NCBI GenBank assembly: GCA_001567105.1
Contig: LMZR01000068.1
Location: 1-54,065 of the forward strand
Direction of reading: 5' to 3'
Length of the DNA stretch: 54,065 nt
Source of the DNA: Chloroflexi bacterium OLB14
Lineage (GTDB): Bacteria > Chloroflexota > Anaerolineae > Anaerolineales > Villigracilaceae
The position numbers were made by a program, and so were the translations under genes. Below are positions 16,455 to 26,900 of the stretch, piece by piece. Under the pieces are notes generated by a model. The model was not told where the DNA came from, ran no database searches, and saw only the letters and a list, made by a program, of their open reading frames with translations. Each line of letters opens with the position of its first letter. Position 1 is the stretch's first letter.

Positions 16455-16886
16455 ATGACACAAAGGATTCCAGTTATGAATTTACGTTGTTTGTATTGCC
16501 AAACCCCCTTCACGCTTAGCCGTAATGAAATGCTTACAGCCCTAGTTACTATGAACGACAAAGGCATGAATCATTATGATGCTCACTGTCCGCGTTGCCG
16601 AAGAGCAAACTCGATTTCGAGCCAGCGCATGGAACTTTTTTTCCCGAACTGGAAAGAAGCCGCTAAAAATATGCCTGCACCTCAACCCGCCTCATCAATG
16701 GGGACAGCTGCTTCTGCTTCCTTGAAGACGGAGCCTGTATCCAAAGCTTTGCTAAAAGCAAAACTAAAAACTTCTTCCAGCAAAAAGAATGCCGCTTCCT
16801 CTGCTAAGCCTTCGGCATCTAAAAGGAAACGAGCTTCAAAACCATCTTCTGCCCCTAAAGATATGAAAAAGGGGAAAAAGAAATAA
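16455..16886 (+). CDS. Zinc-ribbon protein with Lys/Ala/Ser-rich tail
   Basis: 143 residues. Residues about 10-55 hold two CxxC knuckles (CLYC and CPRC) with a Gln-Thr-Pro loop, a zinc ribbon. From about residue 75 the chain is low complexity and strongly basic, rich in Lys, Ala, Ser and Pro, ending KKGKKK, like histone-H1-type tails. It could bind nucleic acid through the tail. No family name can be given. Flanked by terminators on both sides, so it is transcribed alone. Confidence 0.75.
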   Translation: MTQRIPVMNLRCLYCQTPFTLSRNEMLTALVTMNDKGMNHYDAHCPRCRRANSISSQRMELFFPNWKEAAKNMPAPQPASSMGTAASASLKTEPVSKALLKAKLKTSSSKKNAASSAKPSASKRKRASKPSSAPKDMKKGKKK

Positions 16887-16903
16887 CCCCTGCCATATCC
16901 CTC

Positions 16904-16941
16904 TCCCGCAGACAGTAAATATTATTCTGCGGGATTTTTTT
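16904..16941 (+). terminator. terminator TCCCGCAGA/TCTGCGGGA
   Basis: Nine-base perfect stem, loop of about 13 bases, T7 tail. Confidence 0.92.
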
Positions 16942-17052
16942 ATTGAAAGATTCTGTAGGTTACGTTTATAACGTGACATATTTCTAACCCTACAGGGGTG
17001 TCATAGATATTAAAAAATGCCATCCCTACGGGATTATTGAATGGAGAGCATT

Positions 17053-17655
17053 ATGAAAATAAAAGCAATATTTTTTGATTTCGGTGGTGTGATTCAAAGA
17101 ACAGAATATCAAGCCCCGCGCCAGAAGTTGGCAGAAAAATTTGGCATGGAATACGATGATATTGATAAATTTATTTTCAATAACCCAACTGCTCATCAAG
17201 CCAGTGTTGGCGAAATTAAGATTGATGAGCATTGGCAAGTCATTGCCAAAAAACTTAAGCTTGGAAAAGATGAACTTGCAAAATTTCAATCTGAGTTTTT
17301 TGGCGGGGATGTGATAGATTATGAATTAGTACAATTCATTCGTTCGTTAAGACCTGCTTATAAAACAGGCTTAATCAGCAATGCTTGGTCTGATATGCGC
17401 CAATATTTAATCAGCAAAAAATTGGATGATGCTTTTGATTCATTAACGATTTCAGCCGAAGTCAAAATTGCCAAACCAGATGCGAAAATTTATTATATCG
17501 CCTTAGATTCGTTAGGGGTAAAAGCAAGCGAATCTATTTTTGTGGATGATGTGCCAGCCAACATTGAAGCATGTGAAAAATTGGGGATGCATGGAGTTTT
17601 ATTCCGTGATGTTAATGACGTGATGGGGGAGTTGCGGAAGATGTTGAAGGTTTAA
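17053..17655 (+). CDS. HAD-superfamily hydrolase
   Basis: Start at ATG 17053, since GGAGA at 17043 lies inside the alternative N-terminal codons. 200 residues. Motif I is FFDFGGVI, where the second Asp of the usual DxD is replaced by Gly as in several HAD-IA phosphatase-like and dehalogenase-like proteins. Motif II is LISNAW, motif III K in AKPDAKIY, motif IV FVDDVPAN. The cap region lies between motifs I and II. It is likely a small-molecule phosphatase; substrate unknown. Confidence 0.87.
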   Translation: MKIKAIFFDFGGVIQRTEYQAPRQKLAEKFGMEYDDIDKFIFNNPTAHQASVGEIKIDEHWQVIAKKLKLGKDELAKFQSEFFGGDVIDYELVQFIRSLRPAYKTGLISNAWSDMRQYLISKKLDDAFDSLTISAEVKIAKPDAKIYYIALDSLGVKASESIFVDDVPANIEACEKLGMHGVLFRDVNDVMGELRKMLKV

Positions 17656-17769
17656 TGAAGTTAAGGAAAAATTAGATGAGCAGAATCAAGTTGAAAGTCA
17701 AAATTGAAGCGGTGAGTTGTTAAGACCTACAATTATGTAAAGAAAGTTTAATTGACGCAATTTCACATT

Positions 17770-17819
17770 TACAAGTATAATTTTCTGGTGATCCCTATTG
17801 GTAGGGAAATTGAGGAAAA
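17770..17819 (+). promoter_or_regulatory. -10 element and SD for the PATAN-GTPase unit
   Basis: TATAAT occurs at about 17776 in AAGTATAATTTTC. A short GATCCCTATTGGTAGGGA hairpin lies in the leader, and TTGAGGAAAA precedes the ATG. This is likely the head of the long signalling cluster. Confidence 0.45.
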
Positions 17820-18638
17820 ATGGCTCTGCGCGGAAATTTACGAGATTTTACAGTTACGCAATTGCTCAACCTAATTAACCTTGCTAGTAAAACTGGCACA
17901 TTAATTGTGGATGGAACTTCTGAGCAGGCTTATATCTCTTTTCGTGATGGGAAGTTGGCTTATGCTCGCATAGGCAAGGATGATGGTAGCCTAGCCTCAG
18001 TTTTGTATAAGGCAAATAGGATTAATGTTAATCAATATAAAGCCATTACAGAACGTGCTGGTAAGATGACAGATAAAGAGCTTGGGTTGTTGTTAATTAA
18101 TGCAGGTTATGTTTCGCAAGATGATATTTTATTAAACTTGCAAAGTTATTTTACAGATTTAATTCGTAAGTTGTTTACTTGGGTTGAGGGAATTTTTCGT
18201 TTTGAGAATGATATTCTGCCACCTGACGATAGGATTAATGTAAGGCTAGATCTTGAGAATATTATTATTGAAGGGTCTCGGCAGTTGCGCGAGTTGGAGC
18301 AATTGCAAGATGAAATTCCGAGTTTGGATATGGCGCTTAAGTTTACAGAACGCCCGTTAACAAATGTAAATTTGAGTGTGGATGAATGGAAGGTTGTTAA
18401 GTTTGTAGACCCGAAGAACTCGATGCGTCAAATTGCAAAGACAAATAAGTTAACTGATGTTGAAATTCGCCGTATCGTATATGGTTTGTTGCAGGCTGGT
18501 TTGGTAGAGTTAGTAAGACCAAATGATGCGCCAGTGCCAACTGTGGCTACCACTAACGCTAAGGCTTTCCCAACGCAAAATAAGGAAGAACAAAAATCAT
18601 TAATTCATAAACTCATCGGCAGAATTCGCAAGATTTAG
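17820..18638 (+). CDS. DUF4388 (PATAN) domain protein
   Basis: 272 residues. The opening ALRGNLRDFTVTQLLNLIN, then SKTGTLIVDG and ISFRDGKLAYARIG, is the standard DUF4388/PATAN signature seen beside receivers and small GTPases in Chloroflexota, cyanobacteria and Deltaproteobacteria. A middle helical part and a C-terminal winged-helix-like region (MRQIAKTNKLTDVEIRRIVYGLL) follow. It is a likely scaffold or partner in signalling. A small-GTPase gene follows at 28 bases, a typical pairing. Confidence 0.88.
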   Translation: MALRGNLRDFTVTQLLNLINLASKTGTLIVDGTSEQAYISFRDGKLAYARIGKDDGSLASVLYKANRINVNQYKAITERAGKMTDKELGLLLINAGYVSQDDILLNLQSYFTDLIRKLFTWVEGIFRFENDILPPDDRINVRLDLENIIIEGSRQLRELEQLQDEIPSLDMALKFTERPLTNVNLSVDEWKVVKFVDPKNSMRQIAKTNKLTDVEIRRIVYGLLQAGLVELVRPNDAPVPTVATTNAKAFPTQNKEEQKSLIHKLIGRIRKI

Positions 18639-18666
18639 TTAGAAGAGAGCCGAAAGGAAAAGAACT

Positions 18667-19206
18667 ATGCAAACGGTCAAAATGGTAGTCACAGGTCCAT
18701 TCAGTGCTGGCAAGACACAATTTATTCAGTCTGTCAGTGAAATTGATGTTGTTGCTACGGAGCGCAAAATTTCTTCAGCAGAAGAGAAAAGTGTTAAGTC
18801 GGCAACTACAGTTGCTATGGATTTTGGACGTATCACTGTGGATGATGAATTGGTTTTATATTTATTTGGGACGCCTGGTCAAAAGCGTTTTGACTTTATG
18901 TGGGAAATCCTTTCTGAAGGGATGTTGGGCTTTATTGTTTTAGTAGATAGCACACGCCCAGAAACCTTCCGTGAGGCTCGTTCTATTTTAGAAACTTTCC
19001 GTGCTTATGCGCCTACACCATTTGTGGTTGCGGCTAATAAACAAGATAAAGAAGATGCTTGGGATTTGGAAGATATGCGCCACGCCTTACGTTTGGATAA
19101 AAGCACAAAATTATTACCTTGTATTGGTACAGATAAAGAAACAGTTAAAACTGTTTTGATTGAACTGCTAGGTGGCGTGTTAGATAGTATGGAATCTCAA
19201 AAGTAA
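18667..19206 (+). CDS. Arf/MglA-like small GTPase
   Basis: 179 residues. G1 is GPFSAGKT (residues about 10-17), the switch-I Thr is in SATTVAMDFG, G3 is FGTPGQKRF, G4 is ANKQDK. This is the bacterial small-GTPase group (MglA/CvnD-like) that switches between GDP and GTP and usually works with a roadblock or PATAN partner. Here the partner is the DUF4388 gene just upstream. AAGGAAAAGAACT precedes the ATG. Confidence 0.9.
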   Translation: MQTVKMVVTGPFSAGKTQFIQSVSEIDVVATERKISSAEEKSVKSATTVAMDFGRITVDDELVLYLFGTPGQKRFDFMWEILSEGMLGFIVLVDSTRPETFREARSILETFRAYAPTPFVVAANKQDKEDAWDLEDMRHALRLDKSTKLLPCIGTDKETVKTVLIELLGGVLDSMESQK

Positions 19207-19228
19207 AAAAACTTGTTGACTTGTTGCT

Positions 19229-20037
19229 GTGTCATCTATTACTACTGACCAAGGAATAGTTCATTACGAAGTATACGGGCGGGGGCGTCCCGTTATTTTG
19301 TTGCATGGTTGGCTTGGCTCGTGGGGGCTGTGGCAAGAAACAATGGCGTACCTTGGTGCATTTTACCGAACTTATGCGTTAGATTTTTGGGGCTTTGGTG
19401 AATCAGGTAAAAAAACGCGAAACCTACGCTGTTTCAGATTTTGTTAGTTTGGTAAATCAATTTATGGAGCAGTTGGGCATTGTTCATGCGCCGTTGGTGG
19501 GGCATAGCATGGGCGGCACAGTTAGCCTTTCGGTTGCTATTCAATATCCTGAACGAGTGAGTAAGGTGGTGGTTGTAGGTTCTCCAATGGTGGGATCATC
19601 TCTTGCTCCGTTATTGAAGTTGGCAGGCTTACGCCCTATTGCTTTTATGTTATTCAACATGATGTCGCCATTTCGGTTGTTTATGAAATATTATTCACGC
19701 ATCATTTGTAGTGACCCACGCTTTCCTGCAATGATGGATAGAGATTTATCTCGTACGACAGTCGAATCGTTTTTGCTTTCAATTGCTTCATTGCGACGTA
19801 CAGATTTAACACCCATGTTGCCGACAATTAAAGTTCCCTCGCTAGGTATTTATGGCGATAAAGATTTAGTAGTACACCCATTGCAATGGCAACCCATGCA
19901 AAAAGGAATTCCACACGTTACTATTGAACGTTTTTTCACAAGCGGGTCACTTTCCTATGCTGGAATTACCTACTGAATTTAGCCAAACACTAAAAAACTT
20001 TTTAGACGCAGATTTCTCAAAACCCAATGAGCAATAA
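19229..20037 (+). CDS. Alpha/beta hydrolase (two frameshifts)
   Basis: GTG start at 19229. Two one-base excesses (A run 19409-19415, T run 19931-19936) break the frame; restored, it is about 268 residues and ends at TAA 20037, overlapping the V4R gene. Oxyanion-hole HGW, nucleophile elbow GHSMGG (Ser), acid in YGDKD and a final His in QAGHFPM are all present, so the enzyme should be an active esterase/lipase-like hydrolase. It is clearly paralogous to the hydrolase at 31898: both open with an HYE-GRGRP-HGW-GSW pattern. Substrate unknown. Confidence 0.85.
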
Positions 20038-20650
20038 TTCTTTCTACTACCCTCAAAAGATGGGCAGAGTGATGCTTTTGGGCTTAGAAGAAGTGATTGG
20101 CAAAAGCGGACTCGCTTCAATTTTGACCTTGGGCGGATTAACTGAACTGAGTCCGAATCTTTCACCTCAAAAAACAGACAAGTCGTTTTCTTTTGAAACG
20201 ATTTGTCAAATTCAAAAATCATTAGAACAGCAATATGGACCACGTGGGGGTAGAGGCTTGGCTTTGCGTGCCGGGCGAGCTTGCTTCAAATATGGGCTAA
20301 AAGAATACGGCTCATTGATGGGCATTACTGAACTGGCATTTCGCCTGCTTCCGCTTCAAACAAAGTTACATGTGGGTGCTAAATCATTTGCTAACTTGTT
20401 CAATAAACATACCGACCAAAAAGTGCGCATAGAAGAAAGCGAAGATAAAATTTACTGGCATATTGAACAGTGCCCTTTGTGCTGGGAAAGAACAACCAAT
20501 GAACCCATTTGTCATTTAGCAGTTGGCTTATTACAAGAAGCCGTGTACTGGCTCAGTGGGGGAAAAGTATTTACCATAGAAGAAACAGCTTGTATTGCAC
20601 GTGGTGACTCTGCTTGCACAATTGAAATTAGTAAAACCCCACTTTCTTAA
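20027..20650 (+). CDS. V4R (4-vinyl-reductase) domain protein
   Basis: 207 residues. The C-terminal half shows the V4R cysteine set: CPLCWE, then PICHLAVGLLQEAVYWL, then ETACIARGDSACTIEI. In known members V4R binds small hydrophobic molecules and regulates or assists tetrapyrrole and aromatic metabolism; the domain is also a ligand sensor. An N-terminal helical part contains RGGRGLALRAGRACF. It overlaps the hydrolase gene by 11 bases, so the two are co-translated. Confidence 0.85.
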   Translation: MSNNSFYYPQKMGRVMLLGLEEVIGKSGLASILTLGGLTELSPNLSPQKTDKSFSFETICQIQKSLEQQYGPRGGRGLALRAGRACFKYGLKEYGSLMGITELAFRLLPLQTKLHVGAKSFANLFNKHTDQKVRIEESEDKIYWHIEQCPLCWERTTNEPICHLAVGLLQEAVYWLSGGKVFTIEETACIARGDSACTIEISKTPLS

Positions 20651-20667
20651 CCTATCGTTTTTGTTTT

Positions 20668-20695
20668 TTGAATAAACCTATCTTTGCTTTATAAT
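20668..20695 (+). promoter_or_regulatory. internal promoter with near-leaderless start
   Basis: TTGAAT (20668-20673), 16-base spacer, TATAAT (20690-20695). The predicted start near 20702 is only about four bases ahead of ATG 20706. Confidence 0.6.
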
Positions 20696-20705
20696 TCCCC
20701 TAATT

Positions 20706-21981
20706 ATGCTCAAAGCCATTCTGAACGCAAATACACAAATTATGCCTTTTTGCGAACTGGCACGTGATTTGAGGATTCAAAACACACCACTTTGGTTGCA
20801 TCAACGTAATGTTTTAGCACCCTATACCACGCGTGAAATTGAACTAAAACAAGGCGAACGCATGCAACCTGTGCGCGAACCGACAATCATGTATCGGGAT
20901 AATTTATATTTTGATGAGATATACATCAAAGAATTCATGCAAGAAGCCACCAAGCGTAAACGCCCAGTTAGAGCAGCGTTTCGTTCAGATGACCCCGCTT
21001 TTAAAGAACATGCCTTTCCACTTTCCTCATCTTATACCCCTGCAGGCAGTTTATACCTAGCAGATTTATGGTATTACCCCAATGGTCCAGTTGCCGGAGC
21101 AGAGCCATTAGTCATTGATTTGGAAGCTCGAGAAATTGGCTATTATCACGTCCCAACTTATATGGCAGACCAAAGCGGAGACTTGGTTTTTCAAGTACCG
21201 TTAAAATCCTTCATTGCCATCGATTCATGGGTGCATGTCTTTATTGCCGATATGGTCTTTGGTCAATTTGGGCGTGGGGCAAGGTTTGAAAAAAGATTAA
21301 ATGAAGATTTAGGCTTCAAATTAAAAATTCTTGGCAAAGCCATTTATGAAGGTAGGCAAGTTTTAGAATGTTCAGAGCTTGTCAAAGTTGGTAAAGGTTG
21401 CATTATTGACCCCAGCGCCATTATCCATGGACCTACCATTATTGGCGATAACGTCACCATCAATGCAGGCGCTGTAATTGAAAATTGTGTTATCGGCAAT
21501 AACGTCAATATTTCGCAAGATTGTCAATTGATGCTATCAGTAGTGGGCGATGGCGCGTTTTTTACCATTTCGCACCGCCTTGTTTATGACTACTATTATG
21601 GAAAACAGCATGGTGGCACAAAATACTTGTTTACAAATGTGTGTAGTTGGGCGCAATACCTTTATTGGCGCAGGCTCTACATTTACAGATTACAACTTAA
21701 TCCCCGCCCCATTACGCGCACGTGATGGTAACGGAAATTTAAGTTTATCCAACCGCCCAGTGTTAGGAGGCTGTGTGGGGCATAACTGCCGTATTGGCTC
21801 AGGTATGATTGTTTACCCAGCCCGCACAATCGAATCAGATGTCGTGTTGGCGGCTTCGGCTGAAAGACGTGTAATTGACAAAGATATCACTTTCGACCAA
21901 AGTGACCATCACAAATGGAAATTGGCTCACCTGCACCAGACTCCATATCACAAAAAAGCACAAGTGGTGGAGTCATGGTAA
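20706..21981 (+). CDS. Left-handed beta-helix (hexapeptide-repeat) protein, one frameshift
   Basis: One extra base in the T run at 21558-21563 splits a single protein of about 424 residues. The N-terminal ~220 residues are of unrecognised fold with GPVAGAEPLV and a possible membrane-near stretch; the C-terminal part is a left-handed parallel beta-helix with hexapeptide repeats (DNVTINAGAVIENCVIGNNV, then GRNTFIGAGSTF, GHNCRIGSGMIVYP). Such helices often serve acyl- or nucleotidyl-sugar transferases such as GlmU, but no nucleotidyl-transferase motif is seen. It abuts the acyl-ACP-reductase-like gene with no gap, suggesting a shared pathway. Confidence 0.75.
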
Positions 21982-23079
21982 ATGGATAGTTTCGCTTTCA
22001 TCATACACCCCGTTGACCCCAAGCGAGATGTCAGCCGTAAGTTTCCATTATTAGGAAAAGTGTTATCAGAAAAACAAATTGATTTTTTCTCAACCTTCTT
22101 TCCACCCGTTTACATTTCGGAAATTGAAGGAATAACATCACAAGCCACAGGCAAACAAATCAAAGGTTGGTTTATTGCTTGCCCATACACACCCCGCCGT
22201 ATGATGCAGTTGCCTGAGAGAACAGTCTATAATAAAATTATACAAACTGGGCGCATGGCTGAAAAATTGGGCGCACAAATTCTCGGCTTGGGCGCCTTTA
22301 CATCAGTAGTTGGTGATGCAGGCAAAACCATAGCCAACGCTTTAGATATACCCGTCACCACAGGTGATTCGTATACTGTGATGCTTGCCGTACAAGCCAT
22401 TCGAGAAGCGGCAAAAGTGATGGATATAAAAATGGAAGACGCCACTGTGGCTGTGGTGGGTGCTACTGGTTCGATTGGGCGCGTCTGCGCTGAACTGATA
22501 GCTGGTGAATGCGCCCGAACTTATCTCATAGCCCGAGATGAGAAAAAGCTTGCAGAACTGCGAACCAAGTTGCAGGTCAGCGCAAGAAGCGAGTTATGTA
22601 TCAGCACGAAAATGGATGTGTTAAAGGAAGCACAATTAATTTTGACGGTGACAAGTTCTATCCACGATGTCATTTACCCCGAGCATTTGCAAGCGGGCAG
22701 TGTGGTGTGTGATGTGGCTCGCCCTCGTGATGTATCTGCAATGGTGGCGGCGGTAAGAGATGATATATTAGTGATTGACGGCGGCATGGTAGATGTGCCA
22801 GGTCCCGTAGATTTTCATTTTAACTTTGGTTTTCCTGAAGGTAAGGCGTATGCTTGTATGGCAGAGACGATTGCTTTGGCTTTAGAAGGAAGATTTGAAG
22901 ATTATACAGTTGGTAAAGAGATTACTTTAGAACGCGTGCAAGAGATTACTGCCATTGCACAGAAACATGGATTTCGTATGAGTGGATTTCGTTCTTTTGA
23001 AAAAGAAGTGACAGAAAAACAAATTGAGACCGTTCGCAAAAACGCCCGCAATAAAGTTTTAGGAGGCTACCATGGCTAA
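21982..23079 (+). CDS. Acyl-ACP reductase (AAR)-like NAD(P)-binding protein
   Basis: 365 residues. Layout and motifs parallel cyanobacterial long-chain acyl-ACP reductase: N-terminal ALGGFTS-like GLGAFTSVV near 102-110, TTGDSYT near 126, the Rossmann loop GATGSIG near 160-166, and ACMAE near 291 with Cys 292 at the place of the catalytic Cys of AAR (ACFAE). AAR reduces acyl-ACP to fatty aldehyde. Homology is recalled, not searched; a quinate/shikimate-dehydrogenase-like annotation is the main alternative. No aldehyde-deformylating oxygenase gene is seen. It starts directly after the beta-helix gene and overlaps the next regulator gene by eight bases. Confidence 0.7.
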   Translation: MDSFAFIIHPVDPKRDVSRKFPLLGKVLSEKQIDFFSTFFPPVYISEIEGITSQATGKQIKGWFIACPYTPRRMMQLPERTVYNKIIQTGRMAEKLGAQILGLGAFTSVVGDAGKTIANALDIPVTTGDSYTVMLAVQAIREAAKVMDIKMEDATVAVVGATGSIGRVCAELIAGECARTYLIARDEKKLAELRTKLQVSARSELCISTKMDVLKEAQLILTVTSSIHDVIYPEHLQAGSVVCDVARPRDVSAMVAAVRDDILVIDGGMVDVPGPVDFHFNFGFPEGKAYACMAETIALALEGRFEDYTVGKEITLERVQEITAIAQKHGFRMSGFRSFEKEVTEKQIETVRKNARNKVLGGYHG

Positions 23080-23974
23080 TGCTCGCCTATTAGTAGTAGA
23101 AGATGATGTTGATATCGCTAACATGCTCAAGATTTATTTCTCGGGCTTGCAATTTGATGTAGATGTGGCGAATCGCGGAAGGGATGCTTTAGAGAAAACG
23201 AAGCAAGTACTGCCGCATTTAATTGTGTTGGATATTATGTTGCCCGATATTGACGGCTATGAAGTTTGCCGTAATTTGCGTACCAATACCCGCACTAGCC
23301 ATATTCCTGTTATCTTTTTAACTCAAAAAGATGAACGCAGTGATAAGTTGCAAGGTTTGGAATTGGGCGCTGATGATTACATCACTAAGCCATTTGATAT
23401 TGAAGAATTAAAACTGCGTGTACAGGGAGCCATTCGCCGTGCTGAACGGGAAAGTTTAACCGACCCGCGTTCTGGTTTACCTGCTGGGCGTTTAATTGAA
23501 GAGCAATTGCGAAAAATCATTCGCGAGAAAAATTGGGCATTGCTTGATTTGCGTGTAAATAATTTTGAAGCCTTCAAAGATGTATATGGCTTTGTAGCAG
23601 GGGATGATGTTTTGCGTTTTGCGGCAATGTTAATTGGCGAAGTGGTAGACGAACTTGGCACGCCTAGCGATTTTATTGGACATGCGGGTGGAGATAATTT
23701 TATTGTTATCACCACTGCTGAAGCGGCACAAAATATAAAACAAAAAGTAAAAATACGTTTTTCTGAAGAGGTACAAAGTCACTATAACTTTATAGACCGC
23801 CAACAAGGTTTTATTCAGGTGCCTAAAGCAGAAGGTGGCGTTGAAAAGGCGAACTTTATGACACTGTCGGCTGGTCTTATCTCTCCTGAGTCACATGGCT
23901 TTGCAGATATTCGTGAAATTACTGAACTTGCGGCAGAAGCACGCAGGCAAGATGCGGCGACTCCTACTGCTTAG
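23072..23974 (+). CDS. Response regulator, REC plus degenerate GGDEF domain
   Basis: 300 residues. The receiver domain (about 5-120) has the acidic pair EDD, phospho-acceptor Asp 54 (LDIMLPD), Thr in FLTQKD and Lys in TKPFD, all intact. The C-terminal domain is GGDEF-like, but the signature reads GGDNF, so it is unlikely to make c-di-GMP and may bind a ligand or protein instead. It overlaps the AAR-like gene by eight bases and precedes the giant kinase by 17 bases, so it is a candidate target of that kinase. Confidence 0.88.
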   Translation: MANARLLVVEDDVDIANMLKIYFSGLQFDVDVANRGRDALEKTKQVLPHLIVLDIMLPDIDGYEVCRNLRTNTRTSHIPVIFLTQKDERSDKLQGLELGADDYITKPFDIEELKLRVQGAIRRAERESLTDPRSGLPAGRLIEEQLRKIIREKNWALLDLRVNNFEAFKDVYGFVAGDDVLRFAAMLIGEVVDELGTPSDFIGHAGGDNFIVITTAEAAQNIKQKVKIRFSEEVQSHYNFIDRQQGFIQVPKAEGGVEKANFMTLSAGLISPESHGFADIREITELAAEARRQDAATPTA

Positions 23975-23991
23975 GTAAATAGGCATTTGTC

Positions 23992-26900
23992 ATGTTTCCC
24001 GGCTTCGGCATTAGTTTATTAATTGCTGGGTTGGTGGTTGTTGCACTAGCTTGGTTAACTCTGCGAATGATGCCTCGTATGCAGGCTACACAGCAGAGTT
24101 CTTTGCTTTCTCAAAATTTTTCCGAATCTATTCAGTCAAAAGATGCAGTCTTACTTTTGCAACCAGGTGGGCGTGTAGAATATTTAAGCAAACCTGCTCG
24201 AGATGTTTTCGGCTTACGTGAAAATGAAACCTATGATTTAGAACGCCTCGCTAGATATGTGCGCCCATCTAGCGACTTTTTAGACGTCTGCTCTACCCCA
24301 AGCTCTAAACTTGTTTCCATTAACGGTAAGTTAGTAGAGCTTATTTCTTATGAAGTTCCCGGCACTTACCCAGCCATGTTAGTTGCTTTACGTAGTAAGG
24401 AAAACAGTGGCGCTCTTGAAAAGCATGGTGCTAACACAAACGAAATTTTACAAATTGCCACTCAGTTTAGCAATAGCATTGCTTCTAGTTTAGATCTATC
24501 CACAACGGTTACTTCTATTTTGAGCAATATTGGCAAACTTGTACCTTCTGATGTACTTGAACTAAAAATATGGGATGCTGAACGAAAAGCCCTTATCCCT
24601 CATAGAAACCGTTTAACAACCACAGGGAGTTTAATAAGCACTACTGGTTCTTTAACTCAATCTCAATTTGGAAACTTAACTCAACATATTGTTGATAAAA
24701 AAACACCCTTGTTGGTTGAAAATGTGCGTGCTTCAGAATTTGTCAATGGTGAGCTAGTATCTGTACAATCCTATTTAGGCATTCCGCTAACCGCTGGGGA
24801 AGATTTGATTGGAACATTAGAAGCAGGGCAGTTAAGCACTGGAGCATTTGGTCAATATGATTTAGATTTACTGGTGCTTATATCGGGGCAAGTTGCAGTG
24901 GCACTCCGTAACGCCAAATTATATGAAGATGAACAACGTCGCCGTGCAGAATTAACAGGCTTAGCAAACCTTAATCAATCCCTTGCTTCTGTACGTGATA
25001 TGCAAGATATATTTACACGTTTGGTTGAAAGTATTTTGCCATTATTTCAAGTCGAAATTGTAGGCTTTCTTTTATATGATGAAGATAAGCGTATTCTAGA
25101 AGGGAAAAACCCATTTCACGGCTTACCTGCTCAAGTGGTTGAGATTTATCGTACCAACATCACCGCCGACAGCCCTGCGGATAAAATTATTGCTAGCCAA
25201 CAGCCCATCATCACCCAAAATGCAATGACAGATGAATCTTGGAATGCACTTGGGCTAGCAGATGTAGCCACCGCCGCCAGTTTACGAGATAACGCACTTA
25301 TTCCGCTTCTCTCTTCGGGACATATGCTCGGTTATCTTCAAATTGGTCATCACATCCGAAACTCTAACGCTTTTAACCAAGAAGAAATTCGTTTAATGAA
25401 CATCGTTGCCAATCAGGCGGCGGCTGTAATTGAAAATGTTTTGCTTGTACAACAAGCCCGAGGGCGTGCCTTACGAGCTGATGCATTACGTCGTATTTCA
25501 AACCTATCTGCGTCTTCTGCTACGTTAAATGAAATATTAAAATACTCTATTCAAGAGTTAGCACGTTTGCTACAAGCTGATTCAGGTGCTATCTTTTTGG
25601 TAGATGAAGTGCGCGGCGTGTTAAGCCTTAGCCGTGAATCTACTTATGGTGTTCCAACAGACATTAGCAACGATTTTTCCGAAATGTTTATTGACGACCC
25701 TAACTATCGTCACAGTGTTTCGGGCAGTAGAAAAACATTCTTTTCTGGGCGAATTAGTGCGGATAGAAGGATATTACCTGCCTATCGCCAAATTACCAAC
25801 GCATTAAAATTAGAATCGGCTATTGTTGTACCATTGATTGTACGTGATAGAAGTGTGGGGGAGTTGATGTTAGGCAGTAATAAAGTCAATCACTTTAACC
25901 CCTTCGACTTGCAAATTGTGACCACCGCCGCAGGGCAAATTGCCTCAGTTATAGAAACGGCTGATTTGCTGAACCAAACTGACGTCTCGCTAAGGAAGCG
26001 GGTAGATCAGCTTTCTGCTATTACTAGAGTGAATAAAGAATTAGGCATTTCATTAGATATGAAACATCTCTTACAAGTTGTTCATAATGAAGCCTTACAG
26101 CTCTCTCAAGCAGATGTGGCTAGCGTGTTATTGTTTGATGCTAAGAACGATTTAAGTAGCCCGCATATTCAACAAGTTATTGGGCAAGAGCACCAACCTA
26201 ATTTAAACTCTGCTGAGCAAACAGCCATTAAAGATAATGAGCCGTTTATTATTTCTGATTTTATTAGAGATGGTATTTACCCTCCTTATGACGGTGCACG
26301 CTCTGGCATTGTTTTACCAATTATCTATCACTCACAAGCATTAGGGTTGATAAATGTATATGCTAATCAGGCTAATTTTTTCACAACAGATACAGCCGAA
26401 TTGATGCAAATGTTAGCAGGGCAGGTAGGGGTTGCATTAAGCAACGCTCAACGGTATCAAACTGAAAAACGTCGAAGTGAACTTGTTGGACGCAGGTCAG
26501 AAACTTTAGTGCGCTTAACAGATGTTAGCTACAATTTAGGTAATGACCAACCTTTAGATCAAGCCTTACAAATGATTGCCCGTGCCTTGCGAGAGGTAAC
26601 AGCATTTCGTGTGGTTGTTATTAGCGTTTTAGATGAAGATAAAGAACACCTACGCCGCGTAGTGACAATGGGTCTTTCACAAGAGACTGCTAATGAGTTG
26701 TTAGCACGGAGACAGCCTGTAAAAGCTCTACAACAATTAATGCGTCCTGATTTTAAGATTAGCCACTCATTCTTAATTCCAGCAGATCAAGTACCTTTGG
26801 TATCACCGGATTTACACACTATTGTATTAGATGAATATACTACCCAATCTAAGGAAGATACCGCTTGGCACCCAGAAGACCTTTTCCTCATCCCACTTGA

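Noticed and set aside
21550..21981. Separate gene for the beta-helix C-terminus
   Set aside because: Its first residues continue the previous beta-helix in another frame; one base less in the T run joins both.
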